Source: Nitrospirota bacterium (GTDB taxonomy: Bacteria; Nitrospirota; Nitrospiria; 2-01-FULL-66-17). Taken from it: a stretch of DNA of 40,380 bases. The translations under genes were made by a program, and so were the position numbers. The notes below the pieces were generated by a model. The model saw nothing but the letters and a program-made list of their open reading frames with translations. It searched no databases and was not told the origin of the DNA. Positions within the stretch are counted from its first letter, which is position 1; each line of letters opens with the position of its first letter. The stretch covers positions 13,519 through 53,898 of the forward strand of contig JBFLXB010000003.1 in NCBI GenBank assembly GCA_040757335.1, in the 5' to 3' direction. This document shows, piece after piece, positions 1 to 9,300 of the stretch.

Positions 1-127
1 GGTGCTGCTGCCGGTCAACATCCCGGGGGCGGCGTGGACCGCCGTGCAGGGACTCAATGACGCCGGCACCCTAGTCGGCAGCTTTGCCAATCCCGGCGAG
101 AGCGGCGGCCATGGCTTTGTGGTCACG
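1..127 (+). repeat. Exact 127-bp direct repeat, copy 1
   Basis: Bases 1-127 are identical to 979-1105, an offset of 978 bp (326 codons). The match includes all synonymous positions and stops at 128/1106. Because it reaches the window edge, the real repeat may be longer. It encodes one HAF unit ending GGHGFVVT. Confidence 0.95.
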
Positions 128-3100
128 GGAGTCATTCCCCCCTTATCCGACGCGGACGGCGACGGGTTGCCGGATGGGTGGGAGAGCGCCAATGGCTTGA
201 GCCCCACCAGTGCGGCCTGCCCGGACGGAGCGGACTGTGACTTTGACGGGGACACCTACCCCAACGTGGCGGAGTACCTGGCGGGTACGGGGCCGACCGA
301 TGGGGGCAGCGTGCCGCAAAGCGCGATCACGGGCTTCAGCTACACGCTCTTTGACTATCCCGGGGCGAGTTACACCGAGGCCCTGGACATCAACAATGCC
401 GGGCAGGTGGTGGGGGCGTACACCGATGCCAGCGGCGGCCATGGCTTTGTGCGGGACGGCACGGGCTACACCGCGCTCGACTGTGCAGGGGCGACTTCGA
501 CCTATGTGGCGGGGCTGAACAATGTCGGCCAGATTGTGGGCGGCTATCAGGACGCCGGCGGCGGGCAGCATGGCTTTGTGCGCAGTCTGAGCGGCGGGGG
601 CTGCACGGCGATCGATGTGCCGGGGGCGCTGGGGACCGAGGCGCGGGGGATCACGGATACAGGCCAGATCGTCGGCAACTACTACACGGGGACGCAATCA
701 GGCGGCTTTCTGCTGGCGGGCGGGGCGTTCACGCTCATCAATGTGCCGGGGGCGCAATACACGCAGCTCCAGGGCATCAACGAAGCGGGCCGGATCATCG
801 GGCTGTACTCGGACGGCGTGCAGCAGTACGGGTTTGTATGGACCGGCGGGGTCATCACCCGGCTGCCGGCGATCCCGGGGGCGACCTACACCGGCGCCAC
901 CGCGCTCAACGATAGCAATCAGTACGCGGGGTACTACGGGGATGCGAGCGGGCAGCACGGCTATCTGCTCGATGGCGCGGTGCTGCTGCCGGTCAACATC
1001 CCGGGGGCGGCGTGGACCGCCGTGCAGGGACTCAATGACGCCGGCACCCTAGTCGGCAGCTTTGCCAATCCCGGCGAGAGCGGCGGCCATGGCTTTGTGG
1101 TCACGCCGGACGCGGACGGGGATGGAATGCCGGATAGCTGGGAAGTGCAGTATGGCTTGGACCCAAATGACCCGGCCGATGCCGCACAAGATCCGGACGG
1201 CGATCTGTTTTCGAACCTGCAGGAGTATCAGTGCGGGAGTAACCCTCTAGACCCGGCGAGTGTGTGCCCACCAGCCGACACCGACGGTGATGGCTTGCCG
1301 GATGGCTGGGAGGTTCAGTATGGGCTGAATCCACTCTCGCCTGACTCAGACGGAGATGGCACTCCGGATGGCCAGGAGGACCCCGATGGGGATGCCTTTA
1401 CAAATCTAGAGGAGTATCAAGGCGGCAGCGACCCTCTGGATCCGTCGAGCACCCCGGTGGTCCTTCGCGCGGGTGGTCTTGATCCCACGTTTGGTACAGG
1501 CGGGAAGGTTGTCACCGACTTTGGCCTAGGGGATGATAGGGTCTATGCCCTTGCCATACAGAGCAACGGCAAAATCGTCGTCGCCGGATGTTCCAATTGC
1601 TCAGCAGCGCCTGACTTTGCCGTAGCCCGCTATAACCCAGACGGTAGCTTGGACAGCAGTTTTGGTGTCGGAGGAAAGGTAACAACTGATTTTGGTGCGA
1701 CCAACGACTACGCCTATGCTATTAGCCCCCAGGCTGATGGCAAGCTGGTGGTTGCGGGATCCTCGGCTGATGTAATTGCCCTAGCCCGCTACAACCCTGA
1801 TGGCAGCTTGGATACCAGCTTTGGCACCTCCGGAAAGGTGCTAACGAGTATAGGGCCGTACGGGATTGGTTATGCACGCGATCTTGCAATTCAGGCTGAT
1901 GGAAAGATAGTGGCTGCAGGATCGACGAATATGGGGGGCGGTCCTGGCATGGAGAGTTATGCATTTGCGGCGGTACGTTACAACCCTGATGGAAGTGTGG
2001 ATGCTGGGTTTGGAGCCTCCGGGAAGGTGATAACCTCCTTTGGTGGATTTGTTGCACAGGCATTTACCGTAGACCTTGAGACGGGCGGCAAGATCGTCCT
2101 GATGGGGACGGCCTGTCAAATGATCACTCTTCCAGGAGGTGTAGCCCTAGCCCGATATAACCCGGATGGAAGCCTAGACTCGACGTTCGGATCCAATGGC
2201 ACAGTTACCGGTGTCGGTCCAGGCATCTGGTGCACCGGCGGCGATGGGACAATCCAGACCGACGGTAAGATTGTGGTAGCGGTTACAAGCTTCAACAATT
2301 ATGACTTTGATTTTACGCTGGCCCGCTATACGTCTGACGGTAGCCTTGACGCCCCGTTCGGGACTGGCGGGATAGTAACAACTCAATTTAGCGCTAGTGG
2401 AGATGTTCCCTACGGAATAGCACTTCAACAAGATGGGAAGATCGTTGCAGCTGGGTACCAGAATAACGGGGCGACCTTTGCCCTTGCTCGGTATAGCTCC
2501 AATGGAACGTTAGACAACAGTTTTGGTTCTGGGGGAACGGTGACCACCGAGTTTGCCCTGGAGGCCATCGCCACTGATCTGGCAATTCAAGCCGATGGTA
2601 GGCTGGTCGCGGCTGGCTATTCCTGGGATGGGAGTAACTATTCATTCGCTTTGGCCCGGTATTTCGGTGCGGGAAGCAGTGGAGGTGATAGCGATGAAGA
2701 TGGCCTGAGCGATGCGGATGAAACCAATCTTTATGGCACTGATCCGAACAACCCTGATACCGATAGTGGTGGTGTCTGGGATGGAGACGAGGTTCGGGCC
2801 GGAACCAACCCGCTGTATGCCGGCGATGACGATCGCGATCGGGATGGCCTGACCAATGATCAAGAAACAACTGCGGGAACAAATCCGGCTCTCGCCGATA
2901 CCGACGGCGACGGCGCGGGGGACGGATTTGAGATTGCCCTCGTAACCGATCCGTTGAACCCCTTGAGCCTACCTCCCGGCTGGCGGACCCAGTCGTCCCT
3001 CCCCGGACCTAACTTTGACGACGGCTTTGGGTGGGTGGTACGGAGCATCGCGGATCTTGACGGCGACGGTGTGCGGGACATCGCGGTGGGCGCCCCTCAG

Positions 3101-6100
3101 ACCGGGACCGCATTTCCAGGCTTCACCGGACCCGGTGCCGTGTATCTCTACTCCGGCCAGACCCGTGCGCTGATTCGGATGATCCCCAACCCGAATGGGA
3201 CCGAGTCATCAATCTTTGGGTGGTATCTGGTCGAGGCCGGTGATGTCAACGGAGATGGGATCTCCGACCTGTTGGTTGGGGCCCCATTCACGGGGTCGAC
3301 CTATGCCTTCGACGCCCCGGGACGGGCGTATCTCATTTCAGGGGCGGATGGTTCGGTGATCCGGTGGTTTGACGGAGAAGGGGCGTCGGACGTCTTCGGC
3401 TGGTGCTTGGCGAACGTGGGAGACATCAACGGGGACGGGATTCCCGACCAGTTGGTCGGCGGAAGAGGAACCTATACTCCCGGCGGCTACGCGGGCTACG
3501 TCAAGCTCTTCTCTGGAGCGGATGGCGCCTTGCTCGGGCGAGTGGAGGACCCGGACGGCCCCAGCTTTGGCGGCACGTTTGGCAACGGGCACATCTTCGG
3601 CAACGCGGTCTCTGAGGCCGGGGATATCAATCTGGACGGAATTCCCGATTTCATGGTTGGGGCTGCCTTTGCCTCGCCAGGAGGCCGGACCAATGCCGGG
3701 AGCGTGTTTGTTTTCTCCGGTCGGGCTGATCTCGGGTTCCCGCTGCTGTATCGGTTCGACGGCGAGCAGCCGAACGATGTCCTCGGCGCGTGTTGCGGGG
3801 CGGTGGATTCGCTCCCGGATCTGAACGCCGACGGCTATCCCGAGCTGATGGCTGCTGCAGGAGCGGCCAACCCCAATGGGAAACTTGATGCCGGGAGTGT
3901 GTACGTTTGGTCCGGCCGAGACGGCGCACTGCTCTATCGCCTTGATGGAGAAAACCCGGAGGACTTCTTCGGGACCAACAACTGCGGGTGTGGGCCGCTG
4001 ACCAAGGTCCCTGATCTCGACGGGGATGGAGTCCAGGACCTCCTGATCGGCGCACCGCTCCTGACCGTGGGCGGCGTTCGTGACGTTGGGCGCGTCTACC
4101 TCTATTCCGGGCGAACCGGGACCTTGATCCAGACGATCCAGAACCCGGACCCGGTGAACCTCCGCATGTTCGGCAACTCGATCGACAATCTCGGAGATCT
4201 GGATGGCGATGGGAAGGTGGAGATTCTGATCGGCGCCCCAACCCTGACGTTCGATTTCCAGTTGGCCATGATCGAGACCAATCATGCCGTCGGGATGGAG
4301 GGATACGGTGCGGTCTTTGTGATGACGTTGTCGGCGGCCAACCAGCCGCCGATCGCCAACGCAGGGTCCGATCAGACCATCGAACTTTCATCACCCGACG
4401 GTGCCGCCGTCACGCTCGATGGAAGCGCCTCCAGCGACCCCGACGGCGATGCCATCACCACCTACACGTGGACCACGCCGTTCGGAACTGTGAGTGGGCC
4501 GAGTCCGTTCCTTGATCTGGTGGGTCTCCCGTTGGGGACCTATGACGTTACGTTGACCGTGACCGATGCGCGCGGGGCGACTTCGGCTCCGGATCAAGTC
4601 ACGGTGATTGTCCAAGACACCACGCCGCCCACGCTCAGCAACGTGTCGCCGAATCTGGTGGTGGAGGCGACCTCGGCGGCGGGGGCCGTGGTGACCTACT
4701 CGCTGCCCACGGCCACGGATGCCGTAGATCCCGCGCCGACAGTGTCCTGCATCCCTCCTTCGGGCAGCACCTTCCCCTTGGACGTCACGACCGTCACCTG
4801 TACGGCGACCGACTTCTCGATCAACGGAACTCAATCGTCCTTTACTGTGGCCGTGCAGGACACGACTCCGCCAGCGCTCACGTGTTCGAGTGATCTCGTG
4901 GCGGAGGCCACGTCGGCTTCAGGGGCGGTGGTCACATTCCCTCCATGTGCCGCCTCCGATACCGTCGACCCAGCCCCGGTAATCGGCTGCTCGCCGCCCT
5001 CGGGTAGTACATTCCCCCTGGGGACGACGACGGTGACCTGCACGGCCACCGACTTCTCTGGCAATAGCGGCCAAGCGTCCTTCTCGGTCACGGTGCAAGA
5101 CACCACGCCGCCCACGATCACCGTCATCCAAAGTCCGCCGCCCAACGGCAATGGCTGGAACAACACCGATGTCACGATCACGTACACGGTGACCGATGCC
5201 TCGGTGACGGCCTGTGTCCCGCCCTCGCCGATCATCGTGACCGCCGAAGGCGCCGGCCAGGCCGTCACCATCACCTGCACCGATACGTCAAACAACCAAA
5301 CGACCGTGAGCCACACGGTCAATATCGACAAGACGTTGCCCACCCTTACGTTCGGACCGGTCACGCCCGCGCCGAACGCGGCGGGATGGAATACCAGCGA
5401 CGTGACCATTGCCTTTACTACGGCAGATACCTTGTCGGGGGTGGACCCCACCAGTCCGACGAGCCCCCTGCTGTTCACGACCGATGGCGCTGGGTTGACT
5501 CAGACCGTGACGGTCACGGACCGCGCCGGCAACGGTGCGACCTTTACCTCCCCGGTGGTGAACCGCGACACGCTTGCGCCGACCGGGTCGATCGCCATCA
5601 ACGGCGGTGCGGCGTGGACCAACACCAGGAACGTCACCCTGACATTGACCTGCACCGATGCCACGAGCGGCTGCAGTCAGATGCAGTTCAGCAATAACAA
5701 CGTCACGTTCTCGCCCCTTGAGCCGTTCGCCACCACCCGGGCGTGGCAACTGTCCCCAGGCGAGGGCCAAAAGACCGTGTACGTCCGATACACCGATGTC
5801 GCAGGTCAGCTCTCGCCGAGCCTCTCGGACACGATCATGCTGGACACCACCCCCCCGAGCCTTACCGGGATCTCAGATTCGCCGGACCCCTTCCGGCCCG
5901 GCAATGGCGAGACCACCACGATTCGATTCACGCTCTCGGACAACTTGTCGGGAACCTGCACGGTCGAAGTGAGCATCCGGAATTCGTCCAACGTGCCGGT
6001 GAACACCCTCACGACCACGGCCGCCTGTCCGTCCAGTGGTGCGGCGGGATCCATTGTGTGGGACGGCCGCGACAGTTCAGGAGCGTTAGTGCCCGCGGGG

Positions 6101-6181
6101 CGGTATTCCTACCGCGTCCAGGGGATCGATCAGGCGCAGAACCGCTCTGGCGCACGAGGCGGCGACGTGCGGGTCCGGTAG
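2..6181 (+). CDS. Giant extracellular repeat protein (HAF, delta-60, FG-GAP, PKD, HYR modules), 5' partial
   Basis: The frame is open from the window edge to a TAG at 6179-6181, leaving 2059 residues. The true start lies upstream: the GTG at 2 sits inside a repeat that recurs in frame at 980. Modules in nucleotide order are HAF repeats (2-127 and 325-1105), Ca-binding DxDGDGxPD thrombospondin-3-like segments (140-310, 1106-1450, 2690-2980), seven delta-60 repeats ending ARYNPDGSLD..FG (1475-2665), seven FG-GAP repeats of the D.NGDG..D...GAP type (2990-4330), a PKD domain (4345-4615), two HYR domains (4620-5095), three Ig-like modules (5105-5850) and a FlgD-like Ig tail (5855-6178). Seven delta-60 and seven FG-GAP units each fit one seven-bladed propeller. 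There is no LPXTG, PEP-CTERM or autotransporter barrel at the C-terminus, so the export route is unclear. It is probably a secreted or surface protein; function unknown. The neighbour downstream shares the tail. Confidence 0.9.
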   Translation: MLLPVNIPGAAWTAVQGLNDAGTLVGSFANPGESGGHGFVVTGVIPPLSDADGDGLPDGWESANGLSPTSAACPDGADCDFDGDTYPNVAEYLAGTGPTDGGSVPQSAITGFSYTLFDYPGASYTEALDINNAGQVVGAYTDASGGHGFVRDGTGYTALDCAGATSTYVAGLNNVGQIVGGYQDAGGGQHGFVRSLSGGGCTAIDVPGALGTEARGITDTGQIVGNYYTGTQSGGFLLAGGAFTLINVPGAQYTQLQGINEAGRIIGLYSDGVQQYGFVWTGGVITRLPAIPGATYTGATALNDSNQYAGYYGDASGQHGYLLDGAVLLPVNIPGAAWTAVQGLNDAGTLVGSFANPGESGGHGFVVTPDADGDGMPDSWEVQYGLDPNDPADAAQDPDGDLFSNLQEYQCGSNPLDPASVCPPADTDGDGLPDGWEVQYGLNPLSPDSDGDGTPDGQEDPDGDAFTNLEEYQGGSDPLDPSSTPVVLRAGGLDPTFGTGGKVVTDFGLGDDRVYALAIQSNGKIVVAGCSNCSAAPDFAVARYNPDGSLDSSFGVGGKVTTDFGATNDYAYAISPQADGKLVVAGSSADVIALARYNPDGSLDTSFGTSGKVLTSIGPYGIGYARDLAIQADGKIVAAGSTNMGGGPGMESYAFAAVRYNPDGSVDAGFGASGKVITSFGGFVAQAFTVDLETGGKIVLMGTACQMITLPGGVALARYNPDGSLDSTFGSNGTVTGVGPGIWCTGGDGTIQTDGKIVVAVTSFNNYDFDFTLARYTSDGSLDAPFGTGGIVTTQFSASGDVPYGIALQQDGKIVAAGYQNNGATFALARYSSNGTLDNSFGSGGTVTTEFALEAIATDLAIQADGRLVAAGYSWDGSNYSFALARYFGAGSSGGDSDEDGLSDADETNLYGTDPNNPDTDSGGVWDGDEVRAGTNPLYAGDDDRDRDGLTNDQETTAGTNPALADTDGDGAGDGFEIALVTDPLNPLSLPPGWRTQSSLPGPNFDDGFGWVVRSIADLDGDGVRDIAVGAPQTGTAFPGFTGPGAVYLYSGQTRALIRMIPNPNGTESSIFGWYLVEAGDVNGDGISDLLVGAPFTGSTYAFDAPGRAYLISGADGSVIRWFDGEGASDVFGWCLANVGDINGDGIPDQLVGGRGTYTPGGYAGYVKLFSGADGALLGRVEDPDGPSFGGTFGNGHIFGNAVSEAGDINLDGIPDFMVGAAFASPGGRTNAGSVFVFSGRADLGFPLLYRFDGEQPNDVLGACCGAVDSLPDLNADGYPELMAAAGAANPNGKLDAGSVYVWSGRDGALLYRLDGENPEDFFGTNNCGCGPLTKVPDLDGDGVQDLLIGAPLLTVGGVRDVGRVYLYSGRTGTLIQTIQNPDPVNLRMFGNSIDNLGDLDGDGKVEILIGAPTLTFDFQLAMIETNHAVGMEGYGAVFVMTLSAANQPPIANAGSDQTIELSSPDGAAVTLDGSASSDPDGDAITTYTWTTPFGTVSGPSPFLDLVGLPLGTYDVTLTVTDARGATSAPDQVTVIVQDTTPPTLSNVSPNLVVEATSAAGAVVTYSLPTATDAVDPAPTVSCIPPSGSTFPLDVTTVTCTATDFSINGTQSSFTVAVQDTTPPALTCSSDLVAEATSASGAVVTFPPCAASDTVDPAPVIGCSPPSGSTFPLGTTTVTCTATDFSGNSGQASFSVTVQDTTPPTITVIQSPPPNGNGWNNTDVTITYTVTDASVTACVPPSPIIVTAEGAGQAVTITCTDTSNNQTTVSHTVNIDKTLPTLTFGPVTPAPNAAGWNTSDVTIAFTTADTLSGVDPTSPTSPLLFTTDGAGLTQTVTVTDRAGNGATFTSPVVNRDTLAPTGSIAINGGAAWTNTRNVTLTLTCTDATSGCSQMQFSNNNVTFSPLEPFATTRAWQLSPGEGQKTVYVRYTDVAGQLSPSLSDTIMLDTTPPSLTGISDSPDPFRPGNGETTTIRFTLSDNLSGTCTVEVSIRNSSNVPVNTLTTTAACPSSGAAGSIVWDGRDSSGALVPAGRYSYRVQGIDQAQNRSGARGGDVRVR
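979..1105 (+). repeat. Exact 127-bp direct repeat, copy 2
   Basis: Second copy of the segment at 1-127, in the same reading frame, at the end of a run of six HAF units. It is followed by different Ca-binding repeats, so only the HAF block appears duplicated without change. Confidence 0.95.
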
Positions 6182-6368
6182 GCGGAATGAGTAATGCGAT
6201 GTGCTCCTTTTCATCCAGGGACTCTTGACCCAACCGGGGAGGGCTGAAATGTCAGGAAAAAGATCTGGAATCGCAGCTACGATTCAAGGACTTTGCCGGA
6301 TGACGAAGCTCTCCCGGCCGAAGACCTTTCTGCCCGACCAGGTGAAGAACAAGAAGGCTGGTGGCGCC

Positions 6369-9300
6369 ATGCCAATATTTCGGTGGTTTGCTTTTGGGAT
6401 CGGAGTCCTCCTTCCGTCATTAGTACTTTTCCACGGCGAATCCCGCGCCCAAGTCGTTGAAGATTGGGTCGCCCGCTACAACGGGCCGGCAAACGGCGAG
6501 GATTATGTGGCCCGGAAAATCGTGGTTGATTCGTTGGGCAACAGCTACGTCACGGGCACGAGTTGGAGTGGGACCACGAATCAAATTGCCACCATCAAGT
6601 ATGGCCCATCTGGGACCCAACTCTGGGTCGCGACATACAGCGGGGTGGGCGGTGCGAATGCGGCCTCTCTCGCGGTCGATAGCTCAGGCAATGTCTTTGT
6701 GACCGGTACGAGCAACGGGGACTATGTCACGCTGATGTATGACACCAACGGAAACCTGCAGTGGGCCACAACCTATGACGGCGGGGGTGTGGACCAAGTG
6801 AGCACCGTGGTGCCGGACGGATTCGGGAATGTCATTGTCACGGGCACGAGTTCCAACGGGACGAACAACGACTATCTGACGGTCAAGTACGATTCATTCG
6901 GCAATCAGCAGTGGGCGGTGCCGTATGATGGTGGCGGTGAGGATCAGGTCGGCACGCTTTTCGGCCTTCCGTATGGGCTTGCCGTGGACGGTCTCGGCAA
7001 CGTCGTAGTTCACGGGACCAGTTTCAATGGGATTGATGATGACTTTGTGACGGTCAAATATGACCCCTCCGGCAATCAATTGTGGGCCCGACCGTATCAC
7101 GATGGTGGGACGGAGCAGGGCACGGCGGTCGCTGTCGATGCATTGGGAAACGTCTATGTGACGGGCGCGGGTACTGGCGGCGTGGGGAGCGAGGATTACG
7201 TGACGGTCAAGTACGACGCCAGTGGCACGCTGCAGTGGGCCAACCGGTATGACAACGGAAGCTGGGACTACGGCCTCAACGTGGTCGTCGACAACACGGG
7301 CAATGTCTATGCCCATGGGGTGAGCTCGACTGGAACGGGTGGAGACTACGCCACGGTGAAATACGATGCCTCCGGAGTTCAGCAATGGGTCGCTCGATAC
7401 GACAACGGGTTCGACGACGGCTCGTCGGCGATCGCCCTTGATAGCCTCGGCAACGTGTATGTCTCGTGCTCGAGTAGCAACGGATTTGACTATGACTATG
7501 CCACGGTGAAGTTTGACGGCTCAGGCGTTCAGCAGTGGGTCATACGGTATGACACCGGGCTTGAGGATGACGGGGTGGCCGTCGCGCTCTTTGAGGATGG
7601 GTTCGGCAATGTCAGCGTGTTCGCCACCGGGAGCAGCTCCAACGGAGCGAACTACGACTATGCCACCGTCAAGTACAGTCAGACGTCATTGGGCGTGTCG
7701 TATACGACGTCGCAGTTAACCGATGATACAGACAATCAAACGAGTCCCCAGATCAACGCCCAGGGGAAGGTGGTGTGGGTGAACGGCGTGGGGGATGTGG
7801 TGCTCTATGACGCGGGCACGGCGACAATTCTCGGTGCGAGCGCGGGGTTGCCACCACAGCTCAACGCCCAGGGGAAGGTCGTGTGGGTCAACAGCGCGGG
7901 ACAGATCGTGCTCTATGACGGAGGTGCGACAACTATCCTGTGGACAGGCGCCGGCATATATGAACCACCCCAGATCAACGCGATAGGCCAGGTAGTTTGG
8001 TCGGATTGGGACGGGACTTCTGACTATGAGATCTATTTCTACGACGGAACGGCGACAACCCAATTGACGAATAACGCGCTGGACGATCATGCGCCGAAAC
8101 TGAACGCTTCCGGGCAGCTTGTTTGGGTGTCGTTTGATGGAACAGACGAGGAAATTATGTTGTTCAACGGCAGTGGCACAGTCCCACTGACGGACAACGC
8201 ACTGAACGATTCGACGCCTGAAATTAATGACGCCGGTAAGGTCGTCTGGGTGCAGGATGACGGAGCTGGCGGGGAAATTCTCCTGTATGACGGAGCCGGG
8301 ACGCTGCAACTGACGAACAATGATTTCCCGGATTTCTATCCTCAAATCAATGCAGCAGGACAGGTTGTGTGGATCGGATTAAATGCGACTGGCCGGACGC
8401 TCGTGTACCTGTATGATGGAAGCACGACAATACATCTGACCGGCCCTGGGGGGCTCGACTATGAGCCGAAGATCAATTCCTCTGGCCAGGTCGTCTGGTC
8501 TTCCCAGACGTTCAGCAATTTTCACGTCGTCGTCTACGATGGCAATACCACCATCCAGCTGACGGACAACGCACTGGCGGCGCTTGCCGGGAACCCTCAG
8601 GTGGCGATCAACGACGCCGGAACCGTAGTGTGGGCGGGATTCGCCGGCACCGACTCCGAGATCTTTATGGCCACGCCAACCGTGAGCGGCCCGGTTGGTC
8701 CAGGTGATCTTGATGCTAGTTTTGGGATAAGTGGAATTGTAACTACGGACTTCGGTGGGTCCGACCATGCCACAGAGGTGCTCCTGCAGCCTGACGGAAA
8801 GGTGGTGGCAGTAGGCCACATTACGGGATTTGACTTCGCTCTCGCCCGCTACAACCCAAAGGGCAGCTTAGATACGACCTTTGGCTCGGCGGGCAAGGCG
8901 GTATTGGGGAATGTATTTCAGGCGAGTGCCGCCGTACTGCAGACAGACGGTAAAATTGTGGCAGCAGGATGGGGCTCAGGTTCTATTGGTGGCGGCCCCG
9001 ATCTTGCCCTAGTGCGCTTTAACTCGAACGGAAGCCTAGATACGACATTTGGCGTACAAGGCATAGTAGTAACAGACATTGGATCAACAGGCAGTACAGC
9101 TCGGGCTCTAGTGGTGCAACCGGATGGTAAGCTCGTAGTGGCTGGCGATGCCAACGGTAACGTTGCATTGGTGCGGTATAACCAAGATGGCAGCCTTGAT
9201 ACCACGTTTGGAGCCCAGGGCATAGTGATTGCTGACGCGGGTATAGCGTTCTCCATAGTCCTACAGCCAGACGCGAAGCTGGTCGTGGCTGGATATAGAT

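Noticed and set aside
2-4. GTG as the start of the first giant gene
   Set aside because: The same codons occur inside the protein at 980, so this GTG is internal and the gene continues upstream of the window.
3338-4285. Minus-strand open frame of 315 codons
   Set aside because: It is antisense to the FG-GAP block and its composition follows the repeats on the other strand; no protein family motif.
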